A stretch of DNA of 64,000 nucleotides from Nitrospira moscoviensis (GTDB lineage: Bacteria; Nitrospirota; Nitrospiria; Nitrospirales; Nitrospiraceae): positions 1,280,001-1,344,000 of the forward strand of contig NZ_CP011801.1 of the NCBI RefSeq assembly GCF_001273775.1. The letters run 5' to 3'. Under the pieces are notes generated by a model. The model saw only the letters and a program-made list of their open reading frames with translations. It was not told the origin of the DNA and made no database searches. Position 1 is the stretch's first letter. The number at the start of each line of letters is the position of its first letter. Position numbers and translations under genes: made by a program. Positions 34,818 to 44,082 of this stretch are shown in pieces.

Positions 34818-36050
34818 TTATCGCACGCCCTCAGACGACGTGATGAACTGCTTGCGGAACGTGACGACTTTGGTGAGATAGTCCCTCGTTTCCTGATAGG
34901 GAAGGTGGGCCTTCAGCCGTTCGTACACGGCCGGCGGCTGCAGGCTGTTGATCTGCTGAACCGCCGCGCCGGCGTCCGTCGAAAACGCCTTGTAGACATT
35001 GCGCGGGCCGGTGTTGTAGGCGGAGATCACGCAGTACTCCCGTGAAACCTGGTTTTCGATCTGCTCCAGTTGGGTATAGGACAGCACGTTGAGATAGGCC
35101 GTGCCCAGCTCGATGTTGTTCTCCGCGTCAAACAGATAGTCCCGCGTCGGAATGGAATCGCGCCCCTTGGCTTTGCGATACGCCTCCCGGCCTCCGCTGC
35201 TCGGCACCAGCTGCATCAGGCCGTAGGCCGGCGCAGAACTGACCGCAAACGGATTGAAGTTGCTCTCGGTCCGAATGACGGCAAAGACGAGGCTGGGGCT
35301 GATGCGGTACTGCTCAGCAAACCTGGTGACGACGGATCGGTACTTCTCCGCCTGGCGGTTGGAGAAATTCGACACCATGGAAATCGTCGTGAACAGCGCC
35401 GTTTTCGCCGTTCCGTTGAGCTCGACGGTTCTCGTCTGGCTGCGGCCATCGACAAGATAGGCGGCGAACTGTTCGGCCCGATCCGGGGTGCGGACGGGAT
35501 TGCCTTGGTGATCGACCACCAGACCGAGGAGATAGGGCTCTTTGTCGCCCGTCAGCGAGACGGCCTTGTCTGAAAAGAGATCGACGGCGCGCGGGTCGTG
35601 GGGCGTGAGCAGCGTGGTGACGATGGCGTTTTTGAGACTGTCCCGCGGGCTTTTGTCGTCGAGCGTTTCCACCACCACGGTGCCTTTGTCGAAATCCACG
35701 ATGGCCCGGCTCATGTAATTTTGCGTGTATTTCACGTAGCGCTTCTGCTCCGGGACTTTGACTTCCTTTTCTCCCCATGTCTTCCGGACGTTCCCGGTCA
35801 GCGCGGCCATGATCGTCTCAAAGTCGCGCCGGATCGTTCGCAGATCCCGAATGGCGGCTTCCGGATCTCGCTGGTACACGTCCGCCTTTTCCTTGAGAAT
35901 CTGCTTGGGGTCCTTGCCCTGCGCGATGTCGACCACGGTGCGCCCGGTGCTCGAGGTCAGCAGCCGTTCGGCCGTATTCAACGCCCTGTCCGTGCTCTCA
36001 CAGCCGGCGAGGACCCCCACACTGACGATGAGCGCAAGGCGGAGCTGCAT
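34818..36050 (-). CDS. mltC: Lipoprotein lytic murein transglycosylase (MltC-like)
   Basis: 410 aa. The lipobox GVLAGC (Cys16) makes it a membrane-anchored lipoprotein. An N-terminal MltC-type domain (~30-225) is followed by a C-terminal SLT domain with the catalytic Glu in RTESNFNPFAVSSAPAYGLM (~268), then LGTAYLNVLSY and VISAYNTGP. It cleaves peptidoglycan to make 1,6-anhydro ends in the periplasm. The gene is convergent with the PilZ gene and lies 148 bp downstream of the pilB/gspE gene. Confidence 0.9.
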   Translation of the reverse strand: MQLRLALIVSVGVLAGCESTDRALNTAERLLTSSTGRTVVDIAQGKDPKQILKEKADVYQRDPEAAIRDLRTIRRDFETIMAALTGNVRKTWGEKEVKVPEQKRYVKYTQNYMSRAIVDFDKGTVVVETLDDKSPRDSLKNAIVTTLLTPHDPRAVDLFSDKAVSLTGDKEPYLLGLVVDHQGNPVRTPDRAEQFAAYLVDGRSQTRTVELNGTAKTALFTTISMVSNFSNRQAEKYRSVVTRFAEQYRISPSLVFAVIRTESNFNPFAVSSAPAYGLMQLVPSSGGREAYRKAKGRDSIPTRDYLFDAENNIELGTAYLNVLSYTQLEQIENQVSREYCVISAYNTGPRNVYKAFSTDAGAAVQQINSLQPPAVYERLKAHLPYQETRDYLTKVVTFRKQFITSSEGVR

Positions 36051-36145
36051 GTCAGAGCCTCCTCTCTGAAGGTCGGAAGCGGGCGCATTCTACAGAAACG
36101 CGGGCGGAAGGTGAAGGCCGGTGATCTCTATCGAGGGTGAAACGG

Positions 36146-36176
36146 CGAGGCCCGCCGGCCTTGCCGGCGGGCCTCG
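36146..36176. terminator. Hairpin downstream of the pilB/gspE gene
   Basis: A perfect 14-bp GC stem (CGAGGCCCGCCGGC with GCCGGCGGGCCTCG) and a 3-nt loop lies 22 bp after the ATPase stop. On the minus strand it is followed by a short T run only, so termination strength is uncertain. Confidence 0.65.
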
Positions 36177-36198
36177 GTCTGAGAGGTGAGCTGCCGGG

Positions 36199-38517
36199 TT
36201 ACTTGATCGCCACGGCTTTGACTTCTTTGTAAGTCGTATGGCCCTGGAGCACCTTTTGGATGCCGTCTTGCACGAGGGTCGTCATGCCTTCCGCCAGGGC
36301 GGTGTTGAGCATGTCTTCGGTGCGGGCCTTTTGTTGGATCATGCGCTTGATCTGATCCGAGCCCAGCAACAGTTCGTGTAACGCCACGCGCCCTTTGTAG
36401 CCGGAACGATTGCAGGCTTCGCAGCCCTTGCCGCGGGAGAGCCGAAAGGTATTGTCCTGCTTGATGCCGAGTTTGTCCCAATAGGCCGCGCCGTACCCTT
36501 GTCGAAGTTCTTCGTACTCTTCCGGCGTGCCGACGTATTGTTCCTTGCAATCTTTGCAGATGCGGCGCGCGAGACGCTGGGCCAGCACACCGAGCATCGC
36601 ATCCGCAAAGCTGAACGGATCGCAGCCCATGTCGAGGAGACGGGTCACCGTCTCAACCGCGCTGTTGGTGTGCAGGGTGCTCAGGACGAGGTGCCCGGTG
36701 AGCGAGGCTTCGATGCCCGTATCCGCCGTCTCTTTATCCCGCATTTCGCCGACCATGATGACGTCCGGGTCGGCTCGGAGAAAGGCCCGCATCGCGGCAG
36801 CAAACGTCAGGCCGATCTTGGGTTGGACCTGCACTTGGCGGAGCCCGTATTGCGTGATTTCGACCGGGTCCTCGGCGGTCCAAATTTTGATGTCGGGCGT
36901 GTTGATGTAGCCCAGCACTGAGTGCAACGTCGTGGTTTTACCGGATCCGGTGGGACCGACGCACAGAATAATGCCGTATGGTTTCTCGGCGATGTCCTTG
37001 AGGCCCTTGAGGTTGCGGTCGGAAAACCCCATTTTGTCGAGCGGCAGCGGCTCGCTCGCGGCCAGAATACGCATGACTACGTCTTCGTTGTAGCCGGCCG
37101 TGGGCAGGGTCGCGACGCGCAGCTCGATTTCCTTGGTTTCGCTGAGCTTGAATTTGATCTTGCCGTCCTGCGGCTTGCGGCGCTCGGCGATGTCCAGGCT
37201 CGCCATGATTTTGAGGCGGGACACGATGGCGCGCCGATAGCTCTGCGGAATCTTCATATACTCGAAGCAGTCGCCGTCCACGCGGAACCGGACCAGCGTT
37301 TCGCGCTTTTCGCCGTACGGTTCGATGTGAATGTCGGAGGCGTTCTGGCGGTAGGCGTCGGCGATGATCTGGTTGGCCAGTCGGACGATCGCACTGTCGT
37401 TCTCATCCAGGCCGCCGCTGCCCGCCGCGTCCTCCATCGCCTCGGCTTGGGCTTCCGTGACGAGCTCGCCGAGAATGTCCGAGACGTTTTCATCGAGTTT
37501 CCGTCCGCCGCCGTCCCCCTGGCCCGTCGCCGAGCCGAGGAATTGCGCGATGTCGCGGCGCAGGCTGACGGCGAAGCGGATGTTGAGGCCGGGAAACGTC
37601 CGTTTGATGTCCTGCACGCGGTCGAGATCGCCCGGGTCGTCGGTGAGAATCTCGATGGCCGTCCGGTCCCGCTTGAGCGGCATCCAGTGATTCTTCTTGA
37701 GATAGTCGACGTTGAGATTCTTGAGCAGCTCGATGTCCACCAGTGTCCGCTCGCTGTATTCGATGTACGGGCACTTGAAGAACTGTGCGAGGGACTTGCC
37801 GAGCTCGACCTTCGGAACCTTGTATTTTTCGATCAGGATGCTTTCCAGATCGGAGGTGCCTTTGCGGGATTCCGCGATGGCGTTGTCGAGCTCCTGCTGT
37901 TTGATGCGGTTGTTGCTGACCAGCAGATCGAATTTGGTCGGGTTCTTTTTGGCGGTCTTGCGGAGATTGAAGAACGCGATGCCGAGTGCCTTGGCGATCT
38001 CCGCCACACATTCTTCGTCCTTCCGCGTGAACCGGCTGCCGCTTTTCTTGTTGAGTAACTGCAGCACGCCCATCAAATACTTGTTGTCCGCGACGATCGG
38101 ATACGTGAGGACTTGTTTCGTCTTGAAGCCGGTGCGCTTGTCGTAGGACGTGTCGTGCAGCAGCGAGGGGTGGATGACCTGCAGCTCCGCCATGTTGTAG
38201 GCGTCCGCGATGTTGACGGGCCGCAGATATTTGGCGCAGAAGCCGGCCAGGCTTTGCTCGGTGATCGGGATGCGAACCTCCTCCACCGTATCGACGTGCG
38301 GGACTTTGGAAAAGATTTCCTTCTTCTCGGCGTCGAAGGCGAAGAGCGTCAGATCTTCGGCGTCAAAGAGGCTCAGGATGTCCTTGTGGAGGTCCAGCAG
38401 AATCTGATCGAGGTCGCTGGCGGCATGGATCTGACTGGTGATCCGCTTGACGTGCTCGGCATACTCGGTCTTGAGCTGCAGCTCCTGGGTGCTCTGGGGC
38501 AGCGGTTTGGCTTGCAT
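36199..38517 (-). CDS. GspE/PilB-family secretion ATPase with N-terminal GAF domain
   Basis: 772 aa. A GAF domain (~20-185) precedes the GspE/PilB N-terminal domain (~215-345) and the hexameric ATPase. The ATPase has Walker A GPTGSGKTTT (~525), the Asp box TAEDPVEI and Walker B VIMVGEMRDKETAD. The zinc-finger cysteines CKDC and CEAC follow near residues 670-715. It powers type IV pilus extension or type II secretion. The added GAF domain suggests control by a small molecule. No other pilus genes are in the window. Confidence 0.9.
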   Translation of the reverse strand: MQAKPLPQSTQELQLKTEYAEHVKRITSQIHAASDLDQILLDLHKDILSLFDAEDLTLFAFDAEKKEIFSKVPHVDTVEEVRIPITEQSLAGFCAKYLRPVNIADAYNMAELQVIHPSLLHDTSYDKRTGFKTKQVLTYPIVADNKYLMGVLQLLNKKSGSRFTRKDEECVAEIAKALGIAFFNLRKTAKKNPTKFDLLVSNNRIKQQELDNAIAESRKGTSDLESILIEKYKVPKVELGKSLAQFFKCPYIEYSERTLVDIELLKNLNVDYLKKNHWMPLKRDRTAIEILTDDPGDLDRVQDIKRTFPGLNIRFAVSLRRDIAQFLGSATGQGDGGGRKLDENVSDILGELVTEAQAEAMEDAAGSGGLDENDSAIVRLANQIIADAYRQNASDIHIEPYGEKRETLVRFRVDGDCFEYMKIPQSYRRAIVSRLKIMASLDIAERRKPQDGKIKFKLSETKEIELRVATLPTAGYNEDVVMRILAASEPLPLDKMGFSDRNLKGLKDIAEKPYGIILCVGPTGSGKTTTLHSVLGYINTPDIKIWTAEDPVEITQYGLRQVQVQPKIGLTFAAAMRAFLRADPDVIMVGEMRDKETADTGIEASLTGHLVLSTLHTNSAVETVTRLLDMGCDPFSFADAMLGVLAQRLARRICKDCKEQYVGTPEEYEELRQGYGAAYWDKLGIKQDNTFRLSRGKGCEACNRSGYKGRVALHELLLGSDQIKRMIQQKARTEDMLNTALAEGMTTLVQDGIQKVLQGHTTYKEVKAVAIK

Positions 38518-38700
38518 GCGGGGCTGTGTCCTTCGGGCTCAGCGCGACATCGTCATCGGCGGTGGTGTGGCTGAGACTCGGTCGTGGGAACGTCCACGGT
38601 TGAGAACCGAACCTCAGTCTAGCCCAACGGCTTGGGAAGGCAAGGAAAAGCCAGTTTTACAATCATCCGGAGCAAAACGGAGGCGGTGTGGCTTTCGGCG

Positions 38701-40404
38701 CTAAGCGGAGGCGGATACGAGGGCGCGGAGATGGTTGACGATCTCGGCCGGCGCGACGCGCGACTTGGCGCCGGTGCGCCGCACTTTGATTTCCACGACG
38801 CCGTCGGCCAGCCCCTTGTCGCCGACCACGACTTGGAAGGGCGCGCCGATCAAGTCTGCGTCGTTGAATTTGACGCCGGCCCGTTCTTCCCGGTCGTCCC
38901 AGAGCACCTCGAAGCCCGCCGCCTGAAGAGCATCATAGAGCGCGGCCGTGGCTTGCGCCGTTTTTTCCGACTGGCTGACGGGAAGCAGATGGAGGTGGAA
39001 GGGAGCGATGGGGTAGGGCCAGATGATGCCGCGCTCGTCGTGGTTCTGCTCGATCGCGGCGGCCGCAGTGCGACCGACGCCGATGCCGTAACACCCCATG
39101 ATGGCCAACCGTTCCTTGCCCTGATCGTCGAGGATCGTCGCATTCATCTTCTGGCTGTATTTGGTGCCGAGGAGAAAAACCTGGCCCACTTCGATGCCCT
39201 TCGCCACCACGAGGGCTCCGTCCCCGCGCGGCGAAGGGTCGCCGGCCTGCGCGTTTCGGAGGTCGGCGAACCGATCGACGGAAAAGTCGCGGTCCAGGTT
39301 GGCGTCGACGTAATGCGTGTCCGGCTGATTCGCCCCGACTACAAAATTTTTCATGCCCTTCACCGCATGGTCGGCCAGGATTCTGACTTTGAGACCGACC
39401 GGGCCGGCGAAGCCGGGAGGGGCGCCGGTCAACTCCTTCACCTTCTCCGGCGTCGCCAGCTGGATCTCGTTGACGCCGAGCAGGCGGGCCACCTTGACTT
39501 CGTTGACCTCGTGGTCTCCGCGAATCAGCACCGCGACGGTGTCCTTTTCCGCCGTATAGAGCAGCGTCTTGACCAGCTGCCGCGGCGAGACCTTCAAAAA
39601 CGCCGTCACCTCGTCGACCGTCCGCCGCTGCGGCGTGGCGGCCGGGGCAAGCGGGCGCAGGGGGCTGGGATCCGCATCTGCGGGGGGCGGCACTTCGGCC
39701 CGCTCCAAGTTCGCCGCATAGGCGCCCTTGTCCGTATAGACGACCGTGGCTTCTCCGGTCTCCGCCAAAACCATGAATTCGTGCGAGACATCGCCGCCGA
39801 TGAGGCCGGTGTCTGCTTCGACGGCGCGGAACGTCAAGCCGCAGCGCGTGAAGATCCTTGTATAGGCGTCGTACATCTTCTGATAGCTGAGCTTGGCGCC
39901 GGCTTCGTCGACGTCGAAGCTGTACGCATCTTTCATGATGAATTCGCGCCCGCGCATGAGGCCGAAGCGCGGCCGGATCTCATCCCGAAATTTGGTTTGG
40001 ATCTGATAGAAGTTCACCGGCAGCTGCCGGTAGGAGCGGACTTCCCGCCGGAACAGATCCGTGATGACTTCTTCATGGGTGGGTCCCAGGCAGAAGTCCC
40101 GCTCGTGCCGGTCCTTGAAGCGGAGCAGCTCCTTGCCGTAATAGTCCCAGCGGCCCGTTTCCTTCCACAATTCGGCGGGGGAGGCGATGGGCATCAGCAG
40201 TTCCTGCGCGCCTGCGCGGTTCATCTCTTCCCGGATGATCTGCTCGACTTTCCGGATGATACGCAGTCCGAGCGGCAGATAGGTGTAAATGCCGGCCGCG
40301 ACTTTCCTGATCAGCCCTGCGCGCAGCATCAGCCGGTGGCTGACGGTTTCCGCCTCACCGGGATCTTCACGGAGCGTTGGAATGAGCGTTTGGGAGGTGC
40401 GCAT
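38701..40404 (-). CDS. proS: Prolyl-tRNA synthetase (bacterial type)
   Basis: 567 aa, full length. The class II core (SHRLMLRAGLIRKVAAGIYT, FRDEIRPRFGLMRGREFIMK, CYGIGVGRT) is interrupted by the YbaK-like editing insertion (~225-390) that defines the bacterial type. The anticodon-binding domain is C-terminal. It charges tRNA-Pro and edits mis-acylated alanine. Last gene of the leftward set uppS-cdsA-dxr-rseP-proS, 105 bp after rseP, with a palindromic repeat in the gap. Confidence 0.96.
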   Translation of the reverse strand: MRTSQTLIPTLREDPGEAETVSHRLMLRAGLIRKVAAGIYTYLPLGLRIIRKVEQIIREEMNRAGAQELLMPIASPAELWKETGRWDYYGKELLRFKDRHERDFCLGPTHEEVITDLFRREVRSYRQLPVNFYQIQTKFRDEIRPRFGLMRGREFIMKDAYSFDVDEAGAKLSYQKMYDAYTRIFTRCGLTFRAVEADTGLIGGDVSHEFMVLAETGEATVVYTDKGAYAANLERAEVPPPADADPSPLRPLAPAATPQRRTVDEVTAFLKVSPRQLVKTLLYTAEKDTVAVLIRGDHEVNEVKVARLLGVNEIQLATPEKVKELTGAPPGFAGPVGLKVRILADHAVKGMKNFVVGANQPDTHYVDANLDRDFSVDRFADLRNAQAGDPSPRGDGALVVAKGIEVGQVFLLGTKYSQKMNATILDDQGKERLAIMGCYGIGVGRTAAAAIEQNHDERGIIWPYPIAPFHLHLLPVSQSEKTAQATAALYDALQAAGFEVLWDDREERAGVKFNDADLIGAPFQVVVGDKGLADGVVEIKVRRTGAKSRVAPAEIVNHLRALVSASA

Positions 40405-40418
40405 GCTGGGATAGAGTA

Positions 40419-40509
40419 AAGCTTAGTGATGAGTGATGGGTGATGAGTGATGAGCGAGAAGATGAAATTCTAGCCGATCACACATCATGGAATCACTCAT
40501 CGCAAGCTT
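40419..40509. repeat. Palindromic repeat element between rseP and proS
   Basis: AAGCTTAGTGATGAGTGAT at the left end and ATCACTCATCGCAAGCTT at the right end are inverted repeats bounding 91 bp. Inside, the unit GTGATGAGTGATGG is tandemly repeated. It abuts the rseP stop codon and lies between two genes of the same operon. Similar TCATCACTCATC-like words occur in the tldD-pmbA gap (46464-46532). Confidence 0.7.
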
Positions 40510-41901
40510 CTATCTGTAGAAGATCCGCTCCAGATCATTCCAAAACGCAAAAATCATCACGCCCACCAACAGCACCAAGCCGACTTGTTGGGCCAATTCG
40601 CGTTGCCGCTCGCCGAGCGGTTTGCGCAGGATGCCTTCAATGAGGAAAAAGAGCAAGTGCCCGCCGTCCAGGATGGGGATGGGAAGCAGATTCAAGACGC
40701 CGAGGTTGATGCTCAGGATGGCGATCAAAAAGACGACGCTCGATGCCCCTTGGGAAGCCGCTTCGCCGGAGATATTGGCGATCGTGAGCGGGCCGCCGAT
40801 GTTCTTGCTGGAGATGTCGCCCACGATCATCTTATAGAGCCCGATCGTCGTGAGCTCCGTCCATCCCCAGGTGGCTTCCAGGCCGTGATAGACCGCTTCC
40901 AGCGGATTGTCCGAGCGCATGAGCGAGCGGCCGGGCCCCGAAATGCCGATTTTGCCGACTTCGACGGTCTGGCCGTTCACCGTGACCTTTTCAGCCGTGG
41001 GGGTCACGGTGAGCGGCACCCGTTGGCCGTTCCTCAGCACCTCGACGCGCAGCGGTTTCAACGGATGGTCCTTCACGTGGGTCGTCATTTGCGCCCACGT
41101 ATAGATCGGCTGTCCCTCGATGGCCACGACGCGATCGCCCGGTTGAAATCCGGCCGCCGAGGCGGGCGAGCCATGCATCACCGAGGTGACCAACGGAGGC
41201 GTTTCTTCCACGCCGATCGTGTAAAGGACCTCTTCTCCTGCGGCTGCCTCTCCCGGCGCCGGGATCGGGGTCACCGTGAACGGCTTGGCCTGGCCCTCCC
41301 GCCGCACTTCCAGGGTGATCGGTTGCCCCTTGCTCTTGGCTACGGCGTCGAGCAGCTCGGTTTTTGTGGAGATGTCCTTGCCGTTGACCTTGACGATGCG
41401 GTCGCCGATCTCCACCCCGGCGTTGGCGGCCGGCGAGCCGGGCACCAGCGCTTCGACATCGGCGCTCAGGTCGCGGAAGGTGGGGACGAACAGCGGCGCC
41501 CCTGTCGAGAGCCACCCGGCGAAAATCAGATAGGCCAGAATGAAATTGAACCCGGGGCCGGCCGCCACGATGAGGACTTTTCCCCAGAGATGTTGATGGG
41601 CAAAAGAGCGGCGGCGGTCGTCCGGCGTCGCGGCTTCCGTTTCATCCTCTCCGAACAGCTTGACGTAGCCGCCGAGCGGTACGGCGGACACCAGATATTC
41701 CGTTTCGCCGACCTGGCGGCCGAAGAGCTTCGGTCCGAAGCCCAGCGAGAACTTGAGCACCTTCACGCCGACCCAGCGGGCCGCGAGGAAGTGGCCCAAT
41801 TCGTGGAACGCCACCAGGACGCCCAACACGACCAAAAACCACCAGGCCTTTTGCATCAGAACCCATATCGTATCGGGGGACCAGGTCAATGCGGACATCA
41901 T
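40510..41901 (-). CDS. rseP: Site-2 intramembrane zinc metalloprotease RseP
   Basis: 463 aa. The N-terminal membrane segment contains HELGHF (zinc ligands and catalytic Glu, ~30), the C-terminal one the LDGGH motif (NLLPIPILDGGHLLFF, ~405), with two PDZ domains between (~125-310). It cleaves anti-sigma factors and signal-peptide remnants in the inner membrane. Placement after dxr and before proS in a uppS-cdsA-dxr cluster is the common bacterial order. ATG 41901 or 41898 starts the protein. Confidence 0.95.
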   Translation of the reverse strand: MMSALTWSPDTIWVLMQKAWWFLVVLGVLVAFHELGHFLAARWVGVKVLKFSLGFGPKLFGRQVGETEYLVSAVPLGGYVKLFGEDETEAATPDDRRRSFAHQHLWGKVLIVAAGPGFNFILAYLIFAGWLSTGAPLFVPTFRDLSADVEALVPGSPAANAGVEIGDRIVKVNGKDISTKTELLDAVAKSKGQPITLEVRREGQAKPFTVTPIPAPGEAAAGEEVLYTIGVEETPPLVTSVMHGSPASAAGFQPGDRVVAIEGQPIYTWAQMTTHVKDHPLKPLRVEVLRNGQRVPLTVTPTAEKVTVNGQTVEVGKIGISGPGRSLMRSDNPLEAVYHGLEATWGWTELTTIGLYKMIVGDISSKNIGGPLTIANISGEAASQGASSVVFLIAILSINLGVLNLLPIPILDGGHLLFFLIEGILRKPLGERQRELAQQVGLVLLVGVMIFAFWNDLERIFYR

Positions 41902-41982
41902 AGTGGTACTCGACGGGTGAAAGGGTGAGGGGTCATGCCTCGATCACGTTAACATTGATTCTGGAAAATTCAAAATGATCCG

Positions 41983-43149
41983 TCAGTGGGGCAGGGCGTG
42001 AACGAGGGCGTCGGCTTTCTCACGCGCCCAGCGATCGGTTTCGAGCGCGTCGTCCAGGCCGCGGATCTCGCGGGCCGCGTGCGCGTCCATCGTGCTGCGG
42101 ATGACGTCCGCGATCTCGACGAAGCGGATGCCGCCGTTCAGGAACGCCTCAACCGCCACTTCGTTCGCCGCGTTCATCGCCGCGGGCATCGTGCCTCCGA
42201 TGCGCAGCGATTCATAGCCCAGCCGGAGACAGGGGAAGCGGTCGTGATCCGGCTTGGAGAAAGTCAACTTGCCGATCTCCGTCAGATCGAGCGACGGCAG
42301 ATCCAAGGGCATCCGTTCCGGATACCCCATGGCGTAGGAGATGGGCGTCCGCATGTCGGGGAGTCCCAGCTGCGCGATCATCGAACGGTCTTCGTATTCT
42401 ACCAGAGAATGGATGATGCTTTCCCGATGGACCAGCACGTCGATGCGGGACTCCGGAATGTCGAACAGCCAGCGCGCTTCGACGACTTCCAGACCCTTGT
42501 TCATGAGCGTCGCGGAATCGATGGTGATCTTGGATCCCATCTTCCAATTCGGATGCTGCAGCGCGCGTTCGGGGATGACGTCCCGCAGCTCTTCCTTGGA
42601 AAGCGTCCACAGCGCGCCGCCGGAGGCCGTCAGGATCAGTCGCCGAACATCTTGCAGCCGGTGGCCTTCCAGGGACTGAAAGATCGCGCTGTGTTCGCTG
42701 TCGACCGGGAAAATTCGCACCTGATGCTTGCGCGCTTCTTCCTGCATAAGCTTGCCCGCCATCACCATCGGTTCTTTGTTGGCCAGCGCGATGTGCTTGC
42801 CGCTGCGGATGGCGGCGAGCGTCGGCACCAGGCCGGCCGCGCCGACGATCGCGGAGATCACCAATTCGGCGCCCGGCATGGCCGCCACCCGGGCGATGCC
42901 GTCTTCCCCGTAAACGATGTCGACCGGCAGGCCCGTGCACCGGCGCTTCAGTTCGATCGCGGAGGCTTCCGTGGACACGGCGACCGCTCGAGGCTTGAAC
43001 TGCCGGATCTGTTCTTCCAGCTTCTCGATGTTGCCGCCGGCTGTCAATCCGATCACACGAAATTCTTCCGGAAAGCGTTGGACGATATCCAACGTATTGG
43101 TGCCGATCGAGCCGGTGGAGCCCAGAATGATGATGGTCTTCATGCCCAC
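41983..43149 (-). CDS. dxr: 1-deoxy-D-xylulose 5-phosphate reductoisomerase
   Basis: 388 aa. It converts DXP to MEP in the non-mevalonate isoprenoid pathway. The NADPH loop GSTGSIGTNTLDIV is N-terminal; ALANKEPMVMAG, the acidic metal site VDSEHSAIFQ, the flexible loop with TASGGALW and HPNWKMGSKITIDSATLMNK are all present. The cdsA stop is 6 nt upstream of its ATG, so the two are co-translated. It supplies precursors for undecaprenyl (uppS) and hopanoids (hpnD/E). Confidence 0.96.
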   Translation of the reverse strand: MGMKTIIILGSTGSIGTNTLDIVQRFPEEFRVIGLTAGGNIEKLEEQIRQFKPRAVAVSTEASAIELKRRCTGLPVDIVYGEDGIARVAAMPGAELVISAIVGAAGLVPTLAAIRSGKHIALANKEPMVMAGKLMQEEARKHQVRIFPVDSEHSAIFQSLEGHRLQDVRRLILTASGGALWTLSKEELRDVIPERALQHPNWKMGSKITIDSATLMNKGLEVVEARWLFDIPESRIDVLVHRESIIHSLVEYEDRSMIAQLGLPDMRTPISYAMGYPERMPLDLPSLDLTEIGKLTFSKPDHDRFPCLRLGYESLRIGGTMPAAMNAANEVAVEAFLNGGIRFVEIADVIRSTMDAHAAREIRGLDDALETDRWAREKADALVHALPH

Positions 43150-43155
43150 TCCTTG

Positions 43156-44082
43156 TCAGGGCAGCGTCGTCACGCCGCGCACTAGTGCGACATAGTAGTA
43201 GAATGCCGGGGCGGTGAACAAGAGACTGTCCAGCCGATCGAGCATGCCGCCGTGGCCGGGCAGGATGCCGCCCGAATCCTTCACGCCGGCGCTGCGCTTG
43301 ATCGCCGATTCGGAGAGATCGCCCAGCAGTCCTCCGCCGGTCAGCAGGATGCCTAGGATCAGCGCATCGGCCAGGGAAAAGCCCGGAAGGAACCACGCGC
43401 GCGCGAGCAGCGCCGCCAAGACCGAAAGCACCAATCCGCCGAGCAGGCCTTCCATCGTTTTCTTGGGACTGACGCGGGGCGCCAGAAGATGCCGGCCCCA
43501 GAGACTGCCGGCATAATAGGCGCCGGTGTCCCCGGCCCATGTGACCAGCGCCACGAACAGAACCAACCATTCGCCGCCCGGCAGGGCGCGGGTTCCGGCC
43601 AATGCGCCGAGCGTCAGTCCCACGTAGAGCACGCCGAACAACACGGTCGCCGTGTCCTTGAATCGGTGCTCAGCCGGAGCATCCGTAAACAGCATGGCTA
43701 GAATGAGGGCCATGGTGCCCGGCAGCAACACGTCCGCGGCCGTCAGGCCAAGGTGCGCGCGCGAGATCACGAAGGCCGCCAACGTCAATCCCAAGCCGAC
43801 GAGCATGCGGTTCGTCCGCCCACCGAAGGCCATGCGATACAACTCGAACAGGGCGATCGAACCGCCTGCCACGAGGAGCAAGGTGAAGGTCCACGGAGGC
43901 AGATAGCGGATGACGGCCCAGATCGCGGGCGCGAGGACGACGGCGGTATAGACACGCCGCGGGTCAAAGCGCCGGCCGGTCGAGGACTTGGAGGCGATGG
44001 GCGGAGGAGCGTCGCCGGCGGCCTGTGCGGAGTGCGGCGTGGCCACAGGGCTACGAAGATACGGTGCTGAGGACACGGCCAA
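43156..44082 (-). CDS. cdsA: Phosphatidate cytidylyltransferase
   Basis: 308 aa. It makes CDP-diacylglycerol for all phospholipids. About eight membrane helices are visible, and the C-terminal signature SAIKRSAGVKDSGGILPGHG with GMLDRLDS is complete. The first ~45 residues are Pro/Ser/Ala-rich and overlap the uppS coding region by 32 bp, so a later start is possible. Confidence 0.95.
   Translation of the reverse strand: MAVSSAPYLRSPVATPHSAQAAGDAPPPIASKSSTGRRFDPRRVYTAVVLAPAIWAVIRYLPPWTFTLLLVAGGSIALFELYRMAFGGRTNRMLVGLGLTLAAFVISRAHLGLTAADVLLPGTMALILAMLFTDAPAEHRFKDTATVLFGVLYVGLTLGALAGTRALPGGEWLVLFVALVTWAGDTGAYYAGSLWGRHLLAPRVSPKKTMEGLLGGLVLSVLAALLARAWFLPGFSLADALILGILLTGGGLLGDLSESAIKRSAGVKDSGGILPGHGGMLDRLDSLLFTAPAFYYYVALVRGVTTLP

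Noticed and set aside
36922..40419. Long plus-strand frames opposite pilB/gspE and proS (up to 595 codons)
   Set aside because: They are antisense shadows of high-GC genes with clear conserved motifs on the other strand; they show no domain and no ribosome site.
40425..40470. GATGAGTGATG tandem units as a CRISPR array
   Set aside because: Units are about 14 bp with no spacers, and no cas genes are present.
40585..43185. Long plus-strand frames opposite rseP and dxr
   Set aside because: Arg/Gln/His/Asp-rich antisense text typical of codon-position shadows; the minus-strand genes are complete.
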